Below are positions 15,988-25,577 of a DNA stretch of 64,000 bases, in pieces. Every line of letters starts with the position of its first letter. Position 1 is the stretch's first letter. Position numbers and translations under genes: made by a program. The notes under the pieces were generated by a model. That model worked only from the letters and a program-made list of their open reading frames with translations, was not told where the DNA came from and did no database searches. The stretch comes from Planktothrix paucivesiculata PCC 9631 (lineage in GTDB: Bacteria; Cyanobacteriota; Cyanobacteriia; Cyanobacteriales; Microcoleaceae), in contig NZ_LR735018.1 of assembly GCF_900009265.2 (NCBI RefSeq), positions 398,387 through 462,386 on the forward strand. Reading direction: 5' to 3'.

Positions 15988-18792
15988 ATGCGAATTCCTC
16001 TAGCGACCTATCGAATTCAGTTTAATAGCGATTTCCCATTTAATCATGCTCAAGCAATTATTAATTATTTGCATGAATTGGGAATTTCCGACCTGTATGC
16101 GTCTCCAATTTTTAAAGCCAGAATTGGAAGTACCCATGGCTATGATATTGTTGATCAAAATCAACTTAACCCCGAATTAGGAACCCCGGAAGATTTTGAT
16201 CAATTAATGGAAGAAATTAAAAATCAGGGGATGGGATGGTTACAGGATATTGTTCCTAATCACATGGCCTATGATAGCCAAAATAAATATTTAACTGATA
16301 TTTTTCAATATGGTTATGATTCCGATTATTTAGATTTTTTTGATATTGACTGGAAACATTCCCATGCTGACTTTAAAGGTCGTGTTTTAGCTCCCTTATT
16401 AGGGGATTTTTATGGTAATTGTTTAGAGAATAGACAGTTAAGTATTAGCTACGAAGAAGAAGAATTATGTGTAAATTATTATAACCTAAAATTCCCCTTA
16501 AAAATTGAATCCTATACTTATTTAGTCAGTCATCGCCTGAAAGAATTAGAAGAAAGATTAGGACGAAGACACCCGAATGTCATTAAACTTTTAGGGGTGC
16601 TTTATGTTCTTAAAAATATTCCCAATGAAACCTCCAGTCAAGATCGGCGATCGCAAGCCCTATTTGCTAAAGGATTACTCTGGGGATTGTATCAAGAAAA
16701 CGCTGATATTAAAAAAATTATTGATGAAAATATTCAATATTTGAATGGGGAAACCGGAGATGCTGAAAGTTTTAACTTTTTAGATAAACTATTATCTGAA
16801 CAAATTTTTCGATTATCCTATTGGAAAGTGGGCGCGGAAGAATTGAACTATCGACGCTTCTTTACCGTCAATGAATTAATTAGTGTCAAGGTAGAAGATG
16901 AAAAAGTATTTAATAAAACCCATGATCTAATTTTTAAATTAGTCAGATCGGGAAAATTTACCGGACTTAGAATTGATCATATTGATGGACTCTATAACCC
17001 CCTGCAATACTTACAATCTATTCGAGAAAAGGTCGGAAATATTTATCTAACCGTCGAGAAAATTTTAGAAATTGAGGAAGACTTACTGAGTCCTTGGCCA
17101 ATTGAAGGAACCTCCGGTTATGAATTTTTAATTTATGTTAATAGTTTATTTTGTCAAACCAAAAATGAAGATCGGTTTAGCCAAATTTATCGAGATGCAA
17201 CGGGTTTAGCCGTATCCTTTAAACAACTATTAATTAACAAAAAACGCTTAATTGCTAATCGTAACTTAGCCGGAGATGCCGATAATTTAGCCCAATTACT
17301 CAAGCAAATCGCAGGTCAATATCGTTACGGACGAGACTTAACCTTACATGGATTACAAACCGCTATTTTAGAAGTATTAGTCCGGTTTCCAGTCTATCGA
17401 ACCTATATTAATGAAGGACAAGTTAGCGAAGCCGATCGATATTATGTGCAATTTGCGATTCAAGAAGCTAAAGGAAAACACCCTGAACTGATTAACGAAC
17501 TGAATTTAATTGAAAAGTTTCTCTTACTAGAATATGACCCCTATTTAAGTGATGAAAACAAACGGTTATGGCTGCATTTTGTGATGAAATTCCAACAGTT
17601 TTCCGGGCCATTAACTGCAAAAGGAGTGGAAGATACCCTATTTTATGTTTATAACCGTTTTGTTTCTTTAAATGAAGTCGGTGGCGCACCAAATCACTTT
17701 GGAATTAGTCCCGATACCCTGCATCAATTTAATAAAAAACGGGCAAAAAGTTGGCCCCATACCCTGAATACCACCTCAACCCATGATACAAAACGCAGTG
17801 AAGATTTACGCGCCAGGTTAAACGTTATTTCTGAAATTCCTGATGAATGGGAAGCCCAAGTTAGAACTTGGATGGCGTTAAACCGAGAACAGAAAACCGA
17901 AACCGATGGAAGAATTATTCCTGACGGGAATGATGAATATTTCTTGTATCAAAATTTAATTGGTTCTTACCCCTTTGATGAAATTGAATATCCCGAATTT
18001 GTAGAACGGGTTAAACAGTTTGCAATTAAAGCCGTCCGAGAAGCAAAATTTCATACGGCTTGGTTACGTCCTGACTCGGTTTATGAGGAAGGTTATCTAG
18101 CTTTTATTGATAAAATTTTGAATCCTTATGAGAACAATAAGTTTTTACAACAGTTCAGAACTTTTCAACAAAAAATAGCCTTTTATGGAATCTTTAATTC
18201 TCTCTCCCAAACCTTAATTAAAATTACCAGCCCGGGTTTACCAGATTTTTACCAAGGAACAGAACTTTGGGATTTTAGTTTAGTTGACCCGGATAATCGT
18301 CGTCCGGTTGATTATCAAAAACGGATAAAATATCTCAAGGAAATTAAAACCCGTTCTCAAAAGAATATTTTATCTTTAATTGAGGAGTTAAAACAGACGC
18401 CGGAAGATGGAAGGATTAAGTTATTTTTAACGACTCAAGCGTTAGCCATCCGTCAACAATATCTGGAAGTTTATCAACAGGGTACTTACATTCCTTTAGA
18501 GGTAACGGGAGACTATGGAGAACATATTTTAGCCTTTGGTCGTACCTATGGTCAGACGATTATGATTACCATTGTTCCTCGATTTTTAACGAATTTAGTC
18601 GAACCCAAACAGTTTCCTTTAGGAAATAATATTTGGAAAGATACGGCAATTAAATTACCGAAAGATTGGACAAATGATTGGAAAGAAATGATTACAAACC
18701 AACGGATTAAAGGCAATCATTCCTTGAATATCGGAGATATTTTAACAGTATTTCCCGTGGCTTTATTAGCAACTTCATGTACAGATAATTGA
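15988..18792 (+). CDS. treY: Malto-oligosyltrehalose synthase
   Basis: A GH13 enzyme of 934 aa that converts the reducing end of maltodextrins into a trehalose unit, the step before TreZ. The start MRIPLATYRIQFN is typical of TreY. Catalytic-barrel motifs follow: WLQDIVPNHMAY, LRIDHIDGL with the nucleophile Asp330, TVEKIL with the acid/base Glu and STHDTKRSED with the third acid. The long insert domains between barrel elements explain the length. A 268-bp gap precedes it, with no terminator-like element recognised. It is on the same strand as treZ but cannot be in the same transcript because of the intervening block. Confidence 0.95.
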   Translation: MRIPLATYRIQFNSDFPFNHAQAIINYLHELGISDLYASPIFKARIGSTHGYDIVDQNQLNPELGTPEDFDQLMEEIKNQGMGWLQDIVPNHMAYDSQNKYLTDIFQYGYDSDYLDFFDIDWKHSHADFKGRVLAPLLGDFYGNCLENRQLSISYEEEELCVNYYNLKFPLKIESYTYLVSHRLKELEERLGRRHPNVIKLLGVLYVLKNIPNETSSQDRRSQALFAKGLLWGLYQENADIKKIIDENIQYLNGETGDAESFNFLDKLLSEQIFRLSYWKVGAEELNYRRFFTVNELISVKVEDEKVFNKTHDLIFKLVRSGKFTGLRIDHIDGLYNPLQYLQSIREKVGNIYLTVEKILEIEEDLLSPWPIEGTSGYEFLIYVNSLFCQTKNEDRFSQIYRDATGLAVSFKQLLINKKRLIANRNLAGDADNLAQLLKQIAGQYRYGRDLTLHGLQTAILEVLVRFPVYRTYINEGQVSEADRYYVQFAIQEAKGKHPELINELNLIEKFLLLEYDPYLSDENKRLWLHFVMKFQQFSGPLTAKGVEDTLFYVYNRFVSLNEVGGAPNHFGISPDTLHQFNKKRAKSWPHTLNTTSTHDTKRSEDLRARLNVISEIPDEWEAQVRTWMALNREQKTETDGRIIPDGNDEYFLYQNLIGSYPFDEIEYPEFVERVKQFAIKAVREAKFHTAWLRPDSVYEEGYLAFIDKILNPYENNKFLQQFRTFQQKIAFYGIFNSLSQTLIKITSPGLPDFYQGTELWDFSLVDPDNRRPVDYQKRIKYLKEIKTRSQKNILSLIEELKQTPEDGRIKLFLTTQALAIRQQYLEVYQQGTYIPLEVTGDYGEHILAFGRTYGQTIMITIVPRFLTNLVEPKQFPLGNNIWKDTAIKLPKDWTNDWKEMITNQRIKGNHSLNIGDILTVFPVALLATSCTDN

Positions 18793-18871
18793 GGGAATAG
18801 GGAACAGGGGTAATAATACTGATTTTTTCATATCAGTATTAAGGTGTTACAACCTATTGAGGATTGCTATA
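18792..18871 (-). repeat. Second copy of the composite dispersed element
   Basis: On the minus strand this stretch reads tatagcaatcct, aataggttgta, ttaatactgatatgaaa, cagtattatt and then ctgttccctattccc, the same block order as 2850-2970. The inner part forms a perfect 9-bp stem (aatactgat/atcagtatt). It overlaps the end of treY and may serve as its terminator. Confidence 0.75.
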
Positions 18872-18917
18872 TAATAGAATAATCAGCAGTTTGCACTGAC
18901 GAATTTGAGGTAAATCC

Positions 18918-19979
18918 ATGGGATTATTTGATAATATTTTAGGTCAATTTATTGACGTTATCGAATGGCTTGACTCTACAAATGACACAATAATCTACCG
19001 TTTTCAGCGCTATAATAACGAAATCAAACAGGGAGCGAAACTAATTGTCCGACCGGGACAACAAGCTATTTTTGTGAATGAAGGGCAAATAGCCGATATT
19101 TTTCAACCCGGAACCTACGAACTTTACACGAAAAACCTACCCATTTTAAGTACCCTCAAAGCATGGCCCTATGGGTTTAATTCTCCCTATAAAGCGGAAG
19201 TTTATTTTGTCAATACCAAAACCTTCACTAACTTAAAATGGGGAACGTCTAACCCCATTCCCATGAGAGATGCAGACTTTGGGGTTGTGCGGATTCGTGC
19301 CTATGGAAACTATAGTATTCGGATTAATGAACCGGGAAATTTATTAAAAACCCTAGTAAGTACAGATGGGTTATTCCAAGTCGATGAAGTTCAAGATCAT
19401 CTCCGTAATATTATCATAACCGAGTTTGCATCTTGGTTAGGAAAAGCTCAAATTCCCCTGTTAAATTTTGCTTCCCATTATGCAGATTTTGGGGAACAAG
19501 TACGCCAAGGAATTCAACCCCAAATGCAAGAAATCGGGGTCGAACTCACCGGATTATATATTGAAAATGTTTCGGTTCCTCCTAGTGTTGAAGAAGCCAT
19601 TGATAAACGGTCTTCGATGGGAATTTTAGGCAATCTTCAAGACTATGCCCAATATCAAGCCGCCAATGCCATTGAGGAATCGGCTAAAAATCCAGGTTCG
19701 GGTAACATGGGTTTAGAATTTGGGGTGGGAATGGCAATGGCACAAAAGTTAAATAATACCTTTAATACCCCGGCTTCGGCCCCTCCTCCCCCCATCATTC
19801 AATGGTTTATTGCCCAGAATGGTCAACCCGTCGGGCCATTGACCCCAGACCAACTGCGCCAGCAGGGACTAACACGCGATACCCTAGTTTGGCACTCGGG
19901 ACTCCCCGGTTGGACAGCCGCGGCCCAAATTCCAGAATTAGTCGCAATCTTGCCGCCTCCGCCCCCGCCAGCGTTGTGA
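18918..19979 (+). CDS. SPFH-domain protein with C-terminal GYF_2 domain
   Basis: A 353-aa protein. Residues 1-260 form an SPFH/YdjI-like domain (MGLFDNILGQFIDVIEW start, LIVRPGQQAIFVNEGQIADIF, GTYELYT) and residues 293-340 a GYF_2 domain (WFIAQNGQPVGPLT, WHSGLPGWTAA), separated by a Pro/Ala linker, with a poly-Pro end. YdjI of Bacillus is a membrane-microdomain protein that helps recruit PspA, and GYF_2 domains bind proline-rich peptides. The next gene, 13 bp downstream, encodes a zinc-ribbon membrane protein, matching the YdjG-YdjI pairing. A PspA/Vipp1 gene is not in the window. Confidence 0.87.
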   Translation: MGLFDNILGQFIDVIEWLDSTNDTIIYRFQRYNNEIKQGAKLIVRPGQQAIFVNEGQIADIFQPGTYELYTKNLPILSTLKAWPYGFNSPYKAEVYFVNTKTFTNLKWGTSNPIPMRDADFGVVRIRAYGNYSIRINEPGNLLKTLVSTDGLFQVDEVQDHLRNIIITEFASWLGKAQIPLLNFASHYADFGEQVRQGIQPQMQEIGVELTGLYIENVSVPPSVEEAIDKRSSMGILGNLQDYAQYQAANAIEESAKNPGSGNMGLEFGVGMAMAQKLNNTFNTPASAPPPPIIQWFIAQNGQPVGPLTPDQLRQQGLTRDTLVWHSGLPGWTAAAQIPELVAILPPPPPPAL

Positions 19980-19992
19980 CCTAGAACAGTTT

Positions 19993-21168
19993 ATGAAAAC
20001 CCCGGCATCAATCCAAAATTTTCCCTGTCCGAGTTGTGGTGCGCCGATGGAGTTTAACCCGACGGGGGGAAAACTCAAATGTAGTTATTGTGGGTCGATG
20101 GAGGAAATTCCAGAGACGGAAACAGGGGTGCAAGAACGCTCCTATAACGATTCTTTGGATTGGGACTCTACCCCCGTTGCGGGCCTATCGGAAACGGCCT
20201 TAGAGGTCAAATGTACCGGGTGTGGGGCTAATATTTTGTTTGAACCCTCCTCGGTAGCCAAGAATTGTCCGTTTTGCAATACCGCTTTAATTACCCAGCC
20301 GCAAGAAGCGAATCCCATCGTGATTCCCGAGGGAATTATTCCATTTCAAATCACGGGAAAACAGGCGCGAAATGAAATTCAAAAGTGGATTAAAAGTCGC
20401 TGGTTTGCTCCATCTGCTTTGAAATACTTGGCACAACAGGAAAAAATTCATGGGATTTATTTGCCCTTTTGGACTTACGATGCTGACACCACCAGTGATT
20501 ATCGGGGGGAACGGGGAGACTATTATTATGTCACGGAAACCTACAGGGTTACGGTAACAGATTCGGAGGGAAAACAACAGGAGGAAGAACGAACCAGGGA
20601 GGTCAGACATACCCGATGGTGTCCGGCATCTGGGCGGGTCAATCGCTGGTTTGATGATGTTTTAGTGGCGGCTACAAAATCAGTGGATACAGCCTATTTA
20701 AACGGCTTAGAACCTTGGGATTTACAACAATCTTTGAAACCCTATAATTCTTCTTATTTAGCAGGATTTGAAGCCCAACGTCCCCAAATAGGTTTAAAGG
20801 AGGGATTTGAACAAGCCAAGCAGATTATGGCGGGTCAAATTCATCGAGATGTGTGCTGTAATATTGGTGGCGATGAACAAAAAGTTGATCATATTTCAAC
20901 TCGATATGAAGATATTGCTTTTAAACCCATTTTGCTTCCGGTTTGGCTTTGTTCCTATCATTATCGAAATCAAAAATATCAAGTTTTAGTGAATGCTCGC
21001 ACGGGAGAAGTACAAGGAGCACGTCCCTATAGTCAGTTAAAAATTGCTGCCTCTATGATTGCAGGAATGGTAACGGCTACAGCAATTATTTTAGCATTTA
21101 CGGTGGATTGGAGTCAGGTCAAAATTCCCAGTTTTCCCCAACATCAACCCACTCAAAACACTCAATAA
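19993..21168 (+). CDS. Double zinc-ribbon membrane protein (YdjG-like)
   Basis: A 391-aa protein with two zinc ribbons, Cys12/15/30/33 and Cys74/77/92/95, then a soluble region containing IHGIYLPFWTYDAD and a single C-terminal membrane helix at about 350-370 followed by a short polar tail. This arrangement resembles YdjG-type TFIIB-ribbon proteins encoded next to SPFH proteins. The operon with the SPFH gene suggests a membrane-stress or microdomain complex. The C-terminal anchor places most of the protein in the cytosol (inference). The precise role is unknown. Confidence 0.8.
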   Translation: MKTPASIQNFPCPSCGAPMEFNPTGGKLKCSYCGSMEEIPETETGVQERSYNDSLDWDSTPVAGLSETALEVKCTGCGANILFEPSSVAKNCPFCNTALITQPQEANPIVIPEGIIPFQITGKQARNEIQKWIKSRWFAPSALKYLAQQEKIHGIYLPFWTYDADTTSDYRGERGDYYYVTETYRVTVTDSEGKQQEEERTREVRHTRWCPASGRVNRWFDDVLVAATKSVDTAYLNGLEPWDLQQSLKPYNSSYLAGFEAQRPQIGLKEGFEQAKQIMAGQIHRDVCCNIGGDEQKVDHISTRYEDIAFKPILLPVWLCSYHYRNQKYQVLVNARTGEVQGARPYSQLKIAASMIAGMVTATAIILAFTVDWSQVKIPSFPQHQPTQNTQ

Positions 21169-21254
21169 TGGGTAATAGATAGCTGTTCTCCTTTTGACAG
21201 GATATAATATTAGCGAGTAAATTTCCACCAACTGTAAAATAGGAGTATTCACCG

Positions 21255-21584
21255 ATGCAACTGGAAGAATATTTTGACTTTCAGCGACCTGATGATATTC
21301 GGGTTAAAGGGACACGAATCGGCATTGAAACTATCCTATATGATTTCATTCATCGCGCTCGCACTCCCGAACAAATTGCTCAAACTTATCCATCTCTTAA
21401 CTTGGAACAAGTTTATGCTACTATCCTTTATTATCTGCACAATAAAGAGGCCGTTAGTAACTACATTGCTGATTGGTTGGAGTGGAGTCATCAGCAACTA
21501 AAAGCACAAGAACTTAATCCATCCCCTTCTGCTATTCGCTTGAGAAAACTAAGAGCCGAAAGAGAGGCTATTCAGAAAGCATAA
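21255..21584 (+). CDS. DUF433 antitoxin-like protein
   Basis: A 109-aa protein of the DUF433 type, with the helix-turn-helix-like core GTRIGIETILYDFIHRA, TPEQIAQTYPSL and LEQVYATILYYL, followed by a polar helical tail. A good ribosome site (aggag) precedes the ATG. DUF433 proteins are often encoded before PIN-like DUF5615 proteins as presumed antitoxins. Here the stop codon overlaps the next start (TAATG), so the two proteins should be made together. Activity as an antitoxin is inferred from this pairing only. Confidence 0.87.
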   Translation: MQLEEYFDFQRPDDIRVKGTRIGIETILYDFIHRARTPEQIAQTYPSLNLEQVYATILYYLHNKEAVSNYIADWLEWSHQQLKAQELNPSPSAIRLRKLRAEREAIQKA

Positions 21585-21964
21585 TGCCTTTAAAATATCT
21601 ACTGGATGAAAATGTAGATCCGATCTACAAAGTGGGATTAAGTAAAATTGAGTCTGATCTAATCGTTTGGGCTGTGGGTGAACCTCACTGTCCCCCTAGA
21701 GGTACTTTAGATCCAGAAATTTTACTTTGGTGCGAGGAAAATAATTTTATCCTGGTTACAAATAACCGTAAATCTATGCCTGCCCACTTGGTTGAACACA
21801 TCAACAAAAGTCGTCACATACCAGGAATTTTTCTTCTCAATGTTAAGTTAACTGTGGGGCAAAATGTTGATGAATTGATTTTTTTAGCACAGGTATCTTT
21901 TGAAGGTGAATATCAAGACCAAATTATTCATTTGCCTCATAGTTATGTTTTAGGCTCGCAATAA
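21584..21964 (+). CDS. DUF5615 PIN-like protein
   Basis: A 126-aa PIN-like protein, with the acidic KYLLDENVDP near the N-terminus, LDPEILLWCEENNFILVTNNRKSM in the middle and GIFLL near residue 90. These fit the DUF5615 family, which is related to PIN nucleases and Mut7-C. It is presumed to be the toxin partner of the DUF433 protein. Acidic residues for metal binding are visible in the first motif (Asp8 and Glu9) and LDPE, while the usual 'TND' stretch reads TNN here, so nuclease activity is uncertain. Confidence 0.82.
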   Translation: MPLKYLLDENVDPIYKVGLSKIESDLIVWAVGEPHCPPRGTLDPEILLWCEENNFILVTNNRKSMPAHLVEHINKSRHIPGIFLLNVKLTVGQNVDELIFLAQVSFEGEYQDQIIHLPHSYVLGSQ

Positions 21965-22165
21965 CCATATATTGGAATCAAAAAAAATGATACCCTGTTT
22001 TATTTTTGCCTTAAATTCAACAGAATTAGCCATTTTGCATCTCCAGATTATTTTTTTATTGTAACATAGATTTAGAAGCTAGAGGATTATAATCGTATTC
22101 TGATTCCATTGGTTTATCTCCTATATTCTTGACTTTCATTTTTAGTTGCTATCGCCCCAAAAGTC

Positions 22166-22229
22166 AGAAACCGGGTTTCTATCAATATCTAGTTTTTACC
22201 AACAGTCCCTCATCAGAAACCCGGTTTCT
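22166..22229. repeat. Pair of 15-bp AGAAACC(G/C)GGTTTCT palindromes
   Basis: agaaaccgggtttct at 22166-22180 and its reverse complement agaaacccggtttct at 22215-22229 lie downstream of the TreS fusion gene (minus strand). Each is itself near-palindromic, and the two could pair with each other. The same 15-mer recurs at 27836-27935 and in part at 36228-36240. Confidence 0.8.
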
Positions 22230-22256
22230 TTGGCTTTGCCTATTCCCTCCTATAAC

Positions 22257-25200
22257 TTAGTGAAGACTAGAGACTAATCGCTTGAGAGAAATATCTAATA
22301 ATTCCGGGCGATAATCTAAATGATAGCCCAATTCCTGAATGATTCTTTCTAACAAATAACAATCTAACAAGACATTCAGTTCTTGTTTTCCTTGGGGTAA
22401 AAAACGATCTTGGGATGCGGTTTCTAAATAACTATTCAAGAAAGCCGCACTGACCCAGTTTGACCATAATTTGCTCCACTGTTCCATCTGGGCTAAATTT
22501 TCCGGGCGAATCATGCCATTTTTCACTTCTTCTCGCAGGGCGAAACGGGTAGCAAAATCAAAGGACTGTAACATTCCCGCAACATCTCGCAGGGGGGAAC
22601 GTTTCATCCGTCTTTCACTAAGTGACCGATAGGATTCTCCCTCAAAATCAATGATCAGAAACTCTTTTCCGGTATACAAGACATCGTATAAAGAATAGTT
22701 GCCATGACATCGGGTTCTTAGGGCGGTAATCTTTAAATTTAATAGGCTTTGAAACCGACCTAAAATATAGTTTTGATTGCTCAAAATATGTTGGGCTAGG
22801 GGTTGAAGTTCCAAGGGTAAGGTGTCCAGTTGTTTCCTGAATTTCAACAAGACTTGCCCGGTTAAATTGCGAGAATATTGATAAATTGAGCGTTGATAAA
22901 AGGTGGAAAATGGTTCGGGGGCAAAACTAGAATTATGGGGATCACTCGCTAGAACAATATGAAACTCGGCGGTGCGTTTTCCTAAGAGTTCGGCACTGGT
23001 TAAATAGGAACCAATTAGAAGTAAAACTTCTTCAGGAATGGGGTGTTGATAGAGGTCAAAAAAAGAACCGGATGTAGATAAAATCTCTAAATCTTGACTG
23101 GGTTGTAGGATGACTCGATCAAAGTAATCCCGTAAACTATCTAAGGTATAATTCCAACCATTAATAGCATTAGGAATATACCCTTGAAGAACTCCTAAAC
23201 TGAGGGATTCTCCTCGGTGACGACGATATTCTAATCCCCCTAATAATGGCGTTGTATATCCTAAGTGTTGTTTTTGTTCCAAAAATTTACGCACTTCTAA
23301 CTCGGGATGGATACCTTCTTCTACTCGACGGAATAGTTTAAAGAGAAAGCGATCGCCATAAATTACAAAGGAATTATCATACTCCTCTTTTAATAAATGA
23401 GGATCTAATTTTTGCTCTAAATTCTGTTGTTTTAAGGCTGCTGTTGTGGTGGCAATTAAATTACCAGACCGACCCGCATAACGGTCAGAATTGATAATCA
23501 TTTTTAAGGGTAAACTTAAAAAGTCAAGATTTTGTCCGACTTCCCATAAAATTCCGGTTTCTGTATTCTGTTGTACCGTTGCTAAGATAAATTGGGGGGT
23601 TTCTATTTTCAGAGTTTCTGCTAATTTATCCGTCGCATAAGCTAAAGGAACAAGATAGATTTCTGGGAATCCTTCTGTATATTCCACTTGCAATAAAACA
23701 ATAATGGCTTGACTGTCTTGATAGGGAATGGGAATGGCTTCTGTAATCTTTACAGATTGGAGAATGCGAGATTTAGAAAGAAACCAGCGACAGCGATAGA
23801 TATAGGCGGGTAAAATAGACTCTAGGCGGGTTTTTAAGTTGGGTTGGGTGAGGATTTCTTGCCAATTATTTTGAACAATAAAAGTGGGTAATTGGGCTTG
23901 AGGTCGGGGCAATAAAGCTACTTTTGGATCAAACTGGAGCATAAACCAGTAAAATCCATGGGGAGATAAACTAATAAAATAGGAAGAATCGCTAATTTTA
24001 GGAAACTCTGTCCGGCCAAAAATCTCCACGGGAACCATGCCTTTAAAGGCGGATAAATCTAAATTCACCGATTGTACAAATCGAGATAAATTAGCAACAA
24101 TTAAAAGATGTTCTCCCTGATAAGTGCGAGCAAAAACCAGAACTTTGCGGTTTTCTGAATGTAAGATTTCAAAGGTTCCTCGTCCAAAGGCTTGAAACCG
24201 TTTTCGCATGGCAATAATCCGTTTCATCCAAGATAAAAAGGAATTAGGATTACTACTTTGGGATTCAACGTTAACGGCTTTATAATCGTATTCAGAATCA
24301 AAAATTAAGGGTAAATAGAGTTTTTGCGGATTCGCCCGACTAAATCCAGCATTGCGATCGGGACTCCATTGCATGGGGGTTCTAACGCCGTTGCGATCGC
24401 CAATATAAATATTATCTCCCATGCCAATTTCATCCCCATAATAAAGTACGGGAGTTCCGGGTAAGGAGAGTAATAAACTATTCATTAATTCAATTTGACG
24501 GCGATCATTTCCGAGTAAGGGTGCAAGACGACGCCGAATACCTAAATTAATTCTAGCTTGGGGATCTTGAGCATAAACTTTATACATATAATCCCGATCT
24601 TCATCCGTTACCATTTCTAAGGTTAATTCATCATGATTCCTTAAAAATAATGCCCATTGACAGTTATCGGGAATTGCGGGGGTTTGATTTAAAATATCAA
24701 TAATTGGGAAACTATCTTCCATCCGTAATGCCATAAATAATCGAGGCATTAAGGGGAAATGAAAATTCAGGTGACACTCATTCCCATCACCATAATAAGC
24801 CGCCGCATCCTCCGGCCATTGGTTGGCTTCAGCAAGGAAAACTCGGTTAGCATAGTTAGTATCTAAATAACTGCGTAATTGCTTTAATAGTTGATGGGTT
24901 TCGGGTAGGTTTTCACAGTTGGTGCCCTCCCGTTCAAAAATATAGGGAATGGCATCGAGTCGCATTCCATCTACCCCCATTTCCATCCAGAAATCTAAGA
25001 CTTCTAAAATGGCGGTGATCACTTCTGGGTTTTCATAATTCAAATCCGGTTGATGGGAATAAAACCGATGCCAATAATAGGCTTTTGCCACACTATCCCA
25101 AGTCCAATTTGAGGTTTCAAAATCTTGGAAAATAATTCTGACTTCTGGATATTTTTCCGGGGTATCACTCCAGACATAAAAATCCCGTTCTTTACTTCCT

Positions 25201-25577
25201 TTGGGCGCTAATCTTGCCCGTTGAAACCAGGGATGTTGATCAGAGGTATGATTAATTACTAATTCGACAATCACGCGAATTCCGTGATCGTGGGCGGCAT
25301 TTAAAAAGGTTTTAAAATCCTCTAAATTCCCATAAATTCCATTAACATTAATATAGTCGGCAATATCATAACCATCATCTCGCAAGGGGGACGGAAAAAA
25401 CGGAAGAATCCAAAGGGCCGTTACTCCTAAATCCTGTAAATAATCTAATTTTTCGGTTAATCCAATAAAGTCTCCAATGCCATCCCCATTACTATCAGCA
25501 AAGGCGCGAACTGGAACTTCATAAATAATGGCATCTTTAAACCACAGGGGATCGTTAGGGAGTTTATTGTGTTGCAT
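22257..25577 (-). CDS. treS: Trehalose synthase / maltokinase-like fusion
   Basis: An 1106-aa protein. Residues 1-555 are a GH13 trehalose synthase that interconverts maltose and trehalose, with VINHTSD, the nucleophile Asp208 in GMRLDAIP, Glu250 in LAEANQWP and Asp316 in RNHDEL. Residues 565-1106 are a maltokinase-like (Mak) part with the N-terminal cap (PAYIYRCRWFLSKSR) and kinase lobes. The kinase motif usually read as HGDxHLGQ is here HGNYSLYD (His958 to Asp965), so the catalytic Asp is Asn960, while DFEGE (977-981) is intact. Kinase activity is therefore doubtful. No GlgE gene to use maltose 1-phosphate is in the window. Confidence 0.94.
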   Translation of the reverse strand: MQHNKLPNDPLWFKDAIIYEVPVRAFADSNGDGIGDFIGLTEKLDYLQDLGVTALWILPFFPSPLRDDGYDIADYINVNGIYGNLEDFKTFLNAAHDHGIRVIVELVINHTSDQHPWFQRARLAPKGSKERDFYVWSDTPEKYPEVRIIFQDFETSNWTWDSVAKAYYWHRFYSHQPDLNYENPEVITAILEVLDFWMEMGVDGMRLDAIPYIFEREGTNCENLPETHQLLKQLRSYLDTNYANRVFLAEANQWPEDAAAYYGDGNECHLNFHFPLMPRLFMALRMEDSFPIIDILNQTPAIPDNCQWALFLRNHDELTLEMVTDEDRDYMYKVYAQDPQARINLGIRRRLAPLLGNDRRQIELMNSLLLSLPGTPVLYYGDEIGMGDNIYIGDRNGVRTPMQWSPDRNAGFSRANPQKLYLPLIFDSEYDYKAVNVESQSSNPNSFLSWMKRIIAMRKRFQAFGRGTFEILHSENRKVLVFARTYQGEHLLIVANLSRFVQSVNLDLSAFKGMVPVEIFGRTEFPKISDSSYFISLSPHGFYWFMLQFDPKVALLPRPQAQLPTFIVQNNWQEILTQPNLKTRLESILPAYIYRCRWFLSKSRILQSVKITEAIPIPYQDSQAIIVLLQVEYTEGFPEIYLVPLAYATDKLAETLKIETPQFILATVQQNTETGILWEVGQNLDFLSLPLKMIINSDRYAGRSGNLIATTTAALKQQNLEQKLDPHLLKEEYDNSFVIYGDRFLFKLFRRVEEGIHPELEVRKFLEQKQHLGYTTPLLGGLEYRRHRGESLSLGVLQGYIPNAINGWNYTLDSLRDYFDRVILQPSQDLEILSTSGSFFDLYQHPIPEEVLLLIGSYLTSAELLGKRTAEFHIVLASDPHNSSFAPEPFSTFYQRSIYQYSRNLTGQVLLKFRKQLDTLPLELQPLAQHILSNQNYILGRFQSLLNLKITALRTRCHGNYSLYDVLYTGKEFLIIDFEGESYRSLSERRMKRSPLRDVAGMLQSFDFATRFALREEVKNGMIRPENLAQMEQWSKLWSNWVSAAFLNSYLETASQDRFLPQGKQELNVLLDCYLLERIIQELGYHLDYRPELLDISLKRLVSSLH

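Noticed and set aside
21255-21964. DUF433/DUF5615 pair as part of a prophage or integrative element
   Set aside because: No integrase, attachment site or phage gene is near; the pair is a common stand-alone module.
22257-25577. GlgE-type glucan pathway based on TreS-Mak
   Set aside because: No glgE gene is in the window and the Mak catalytic loop is altered.
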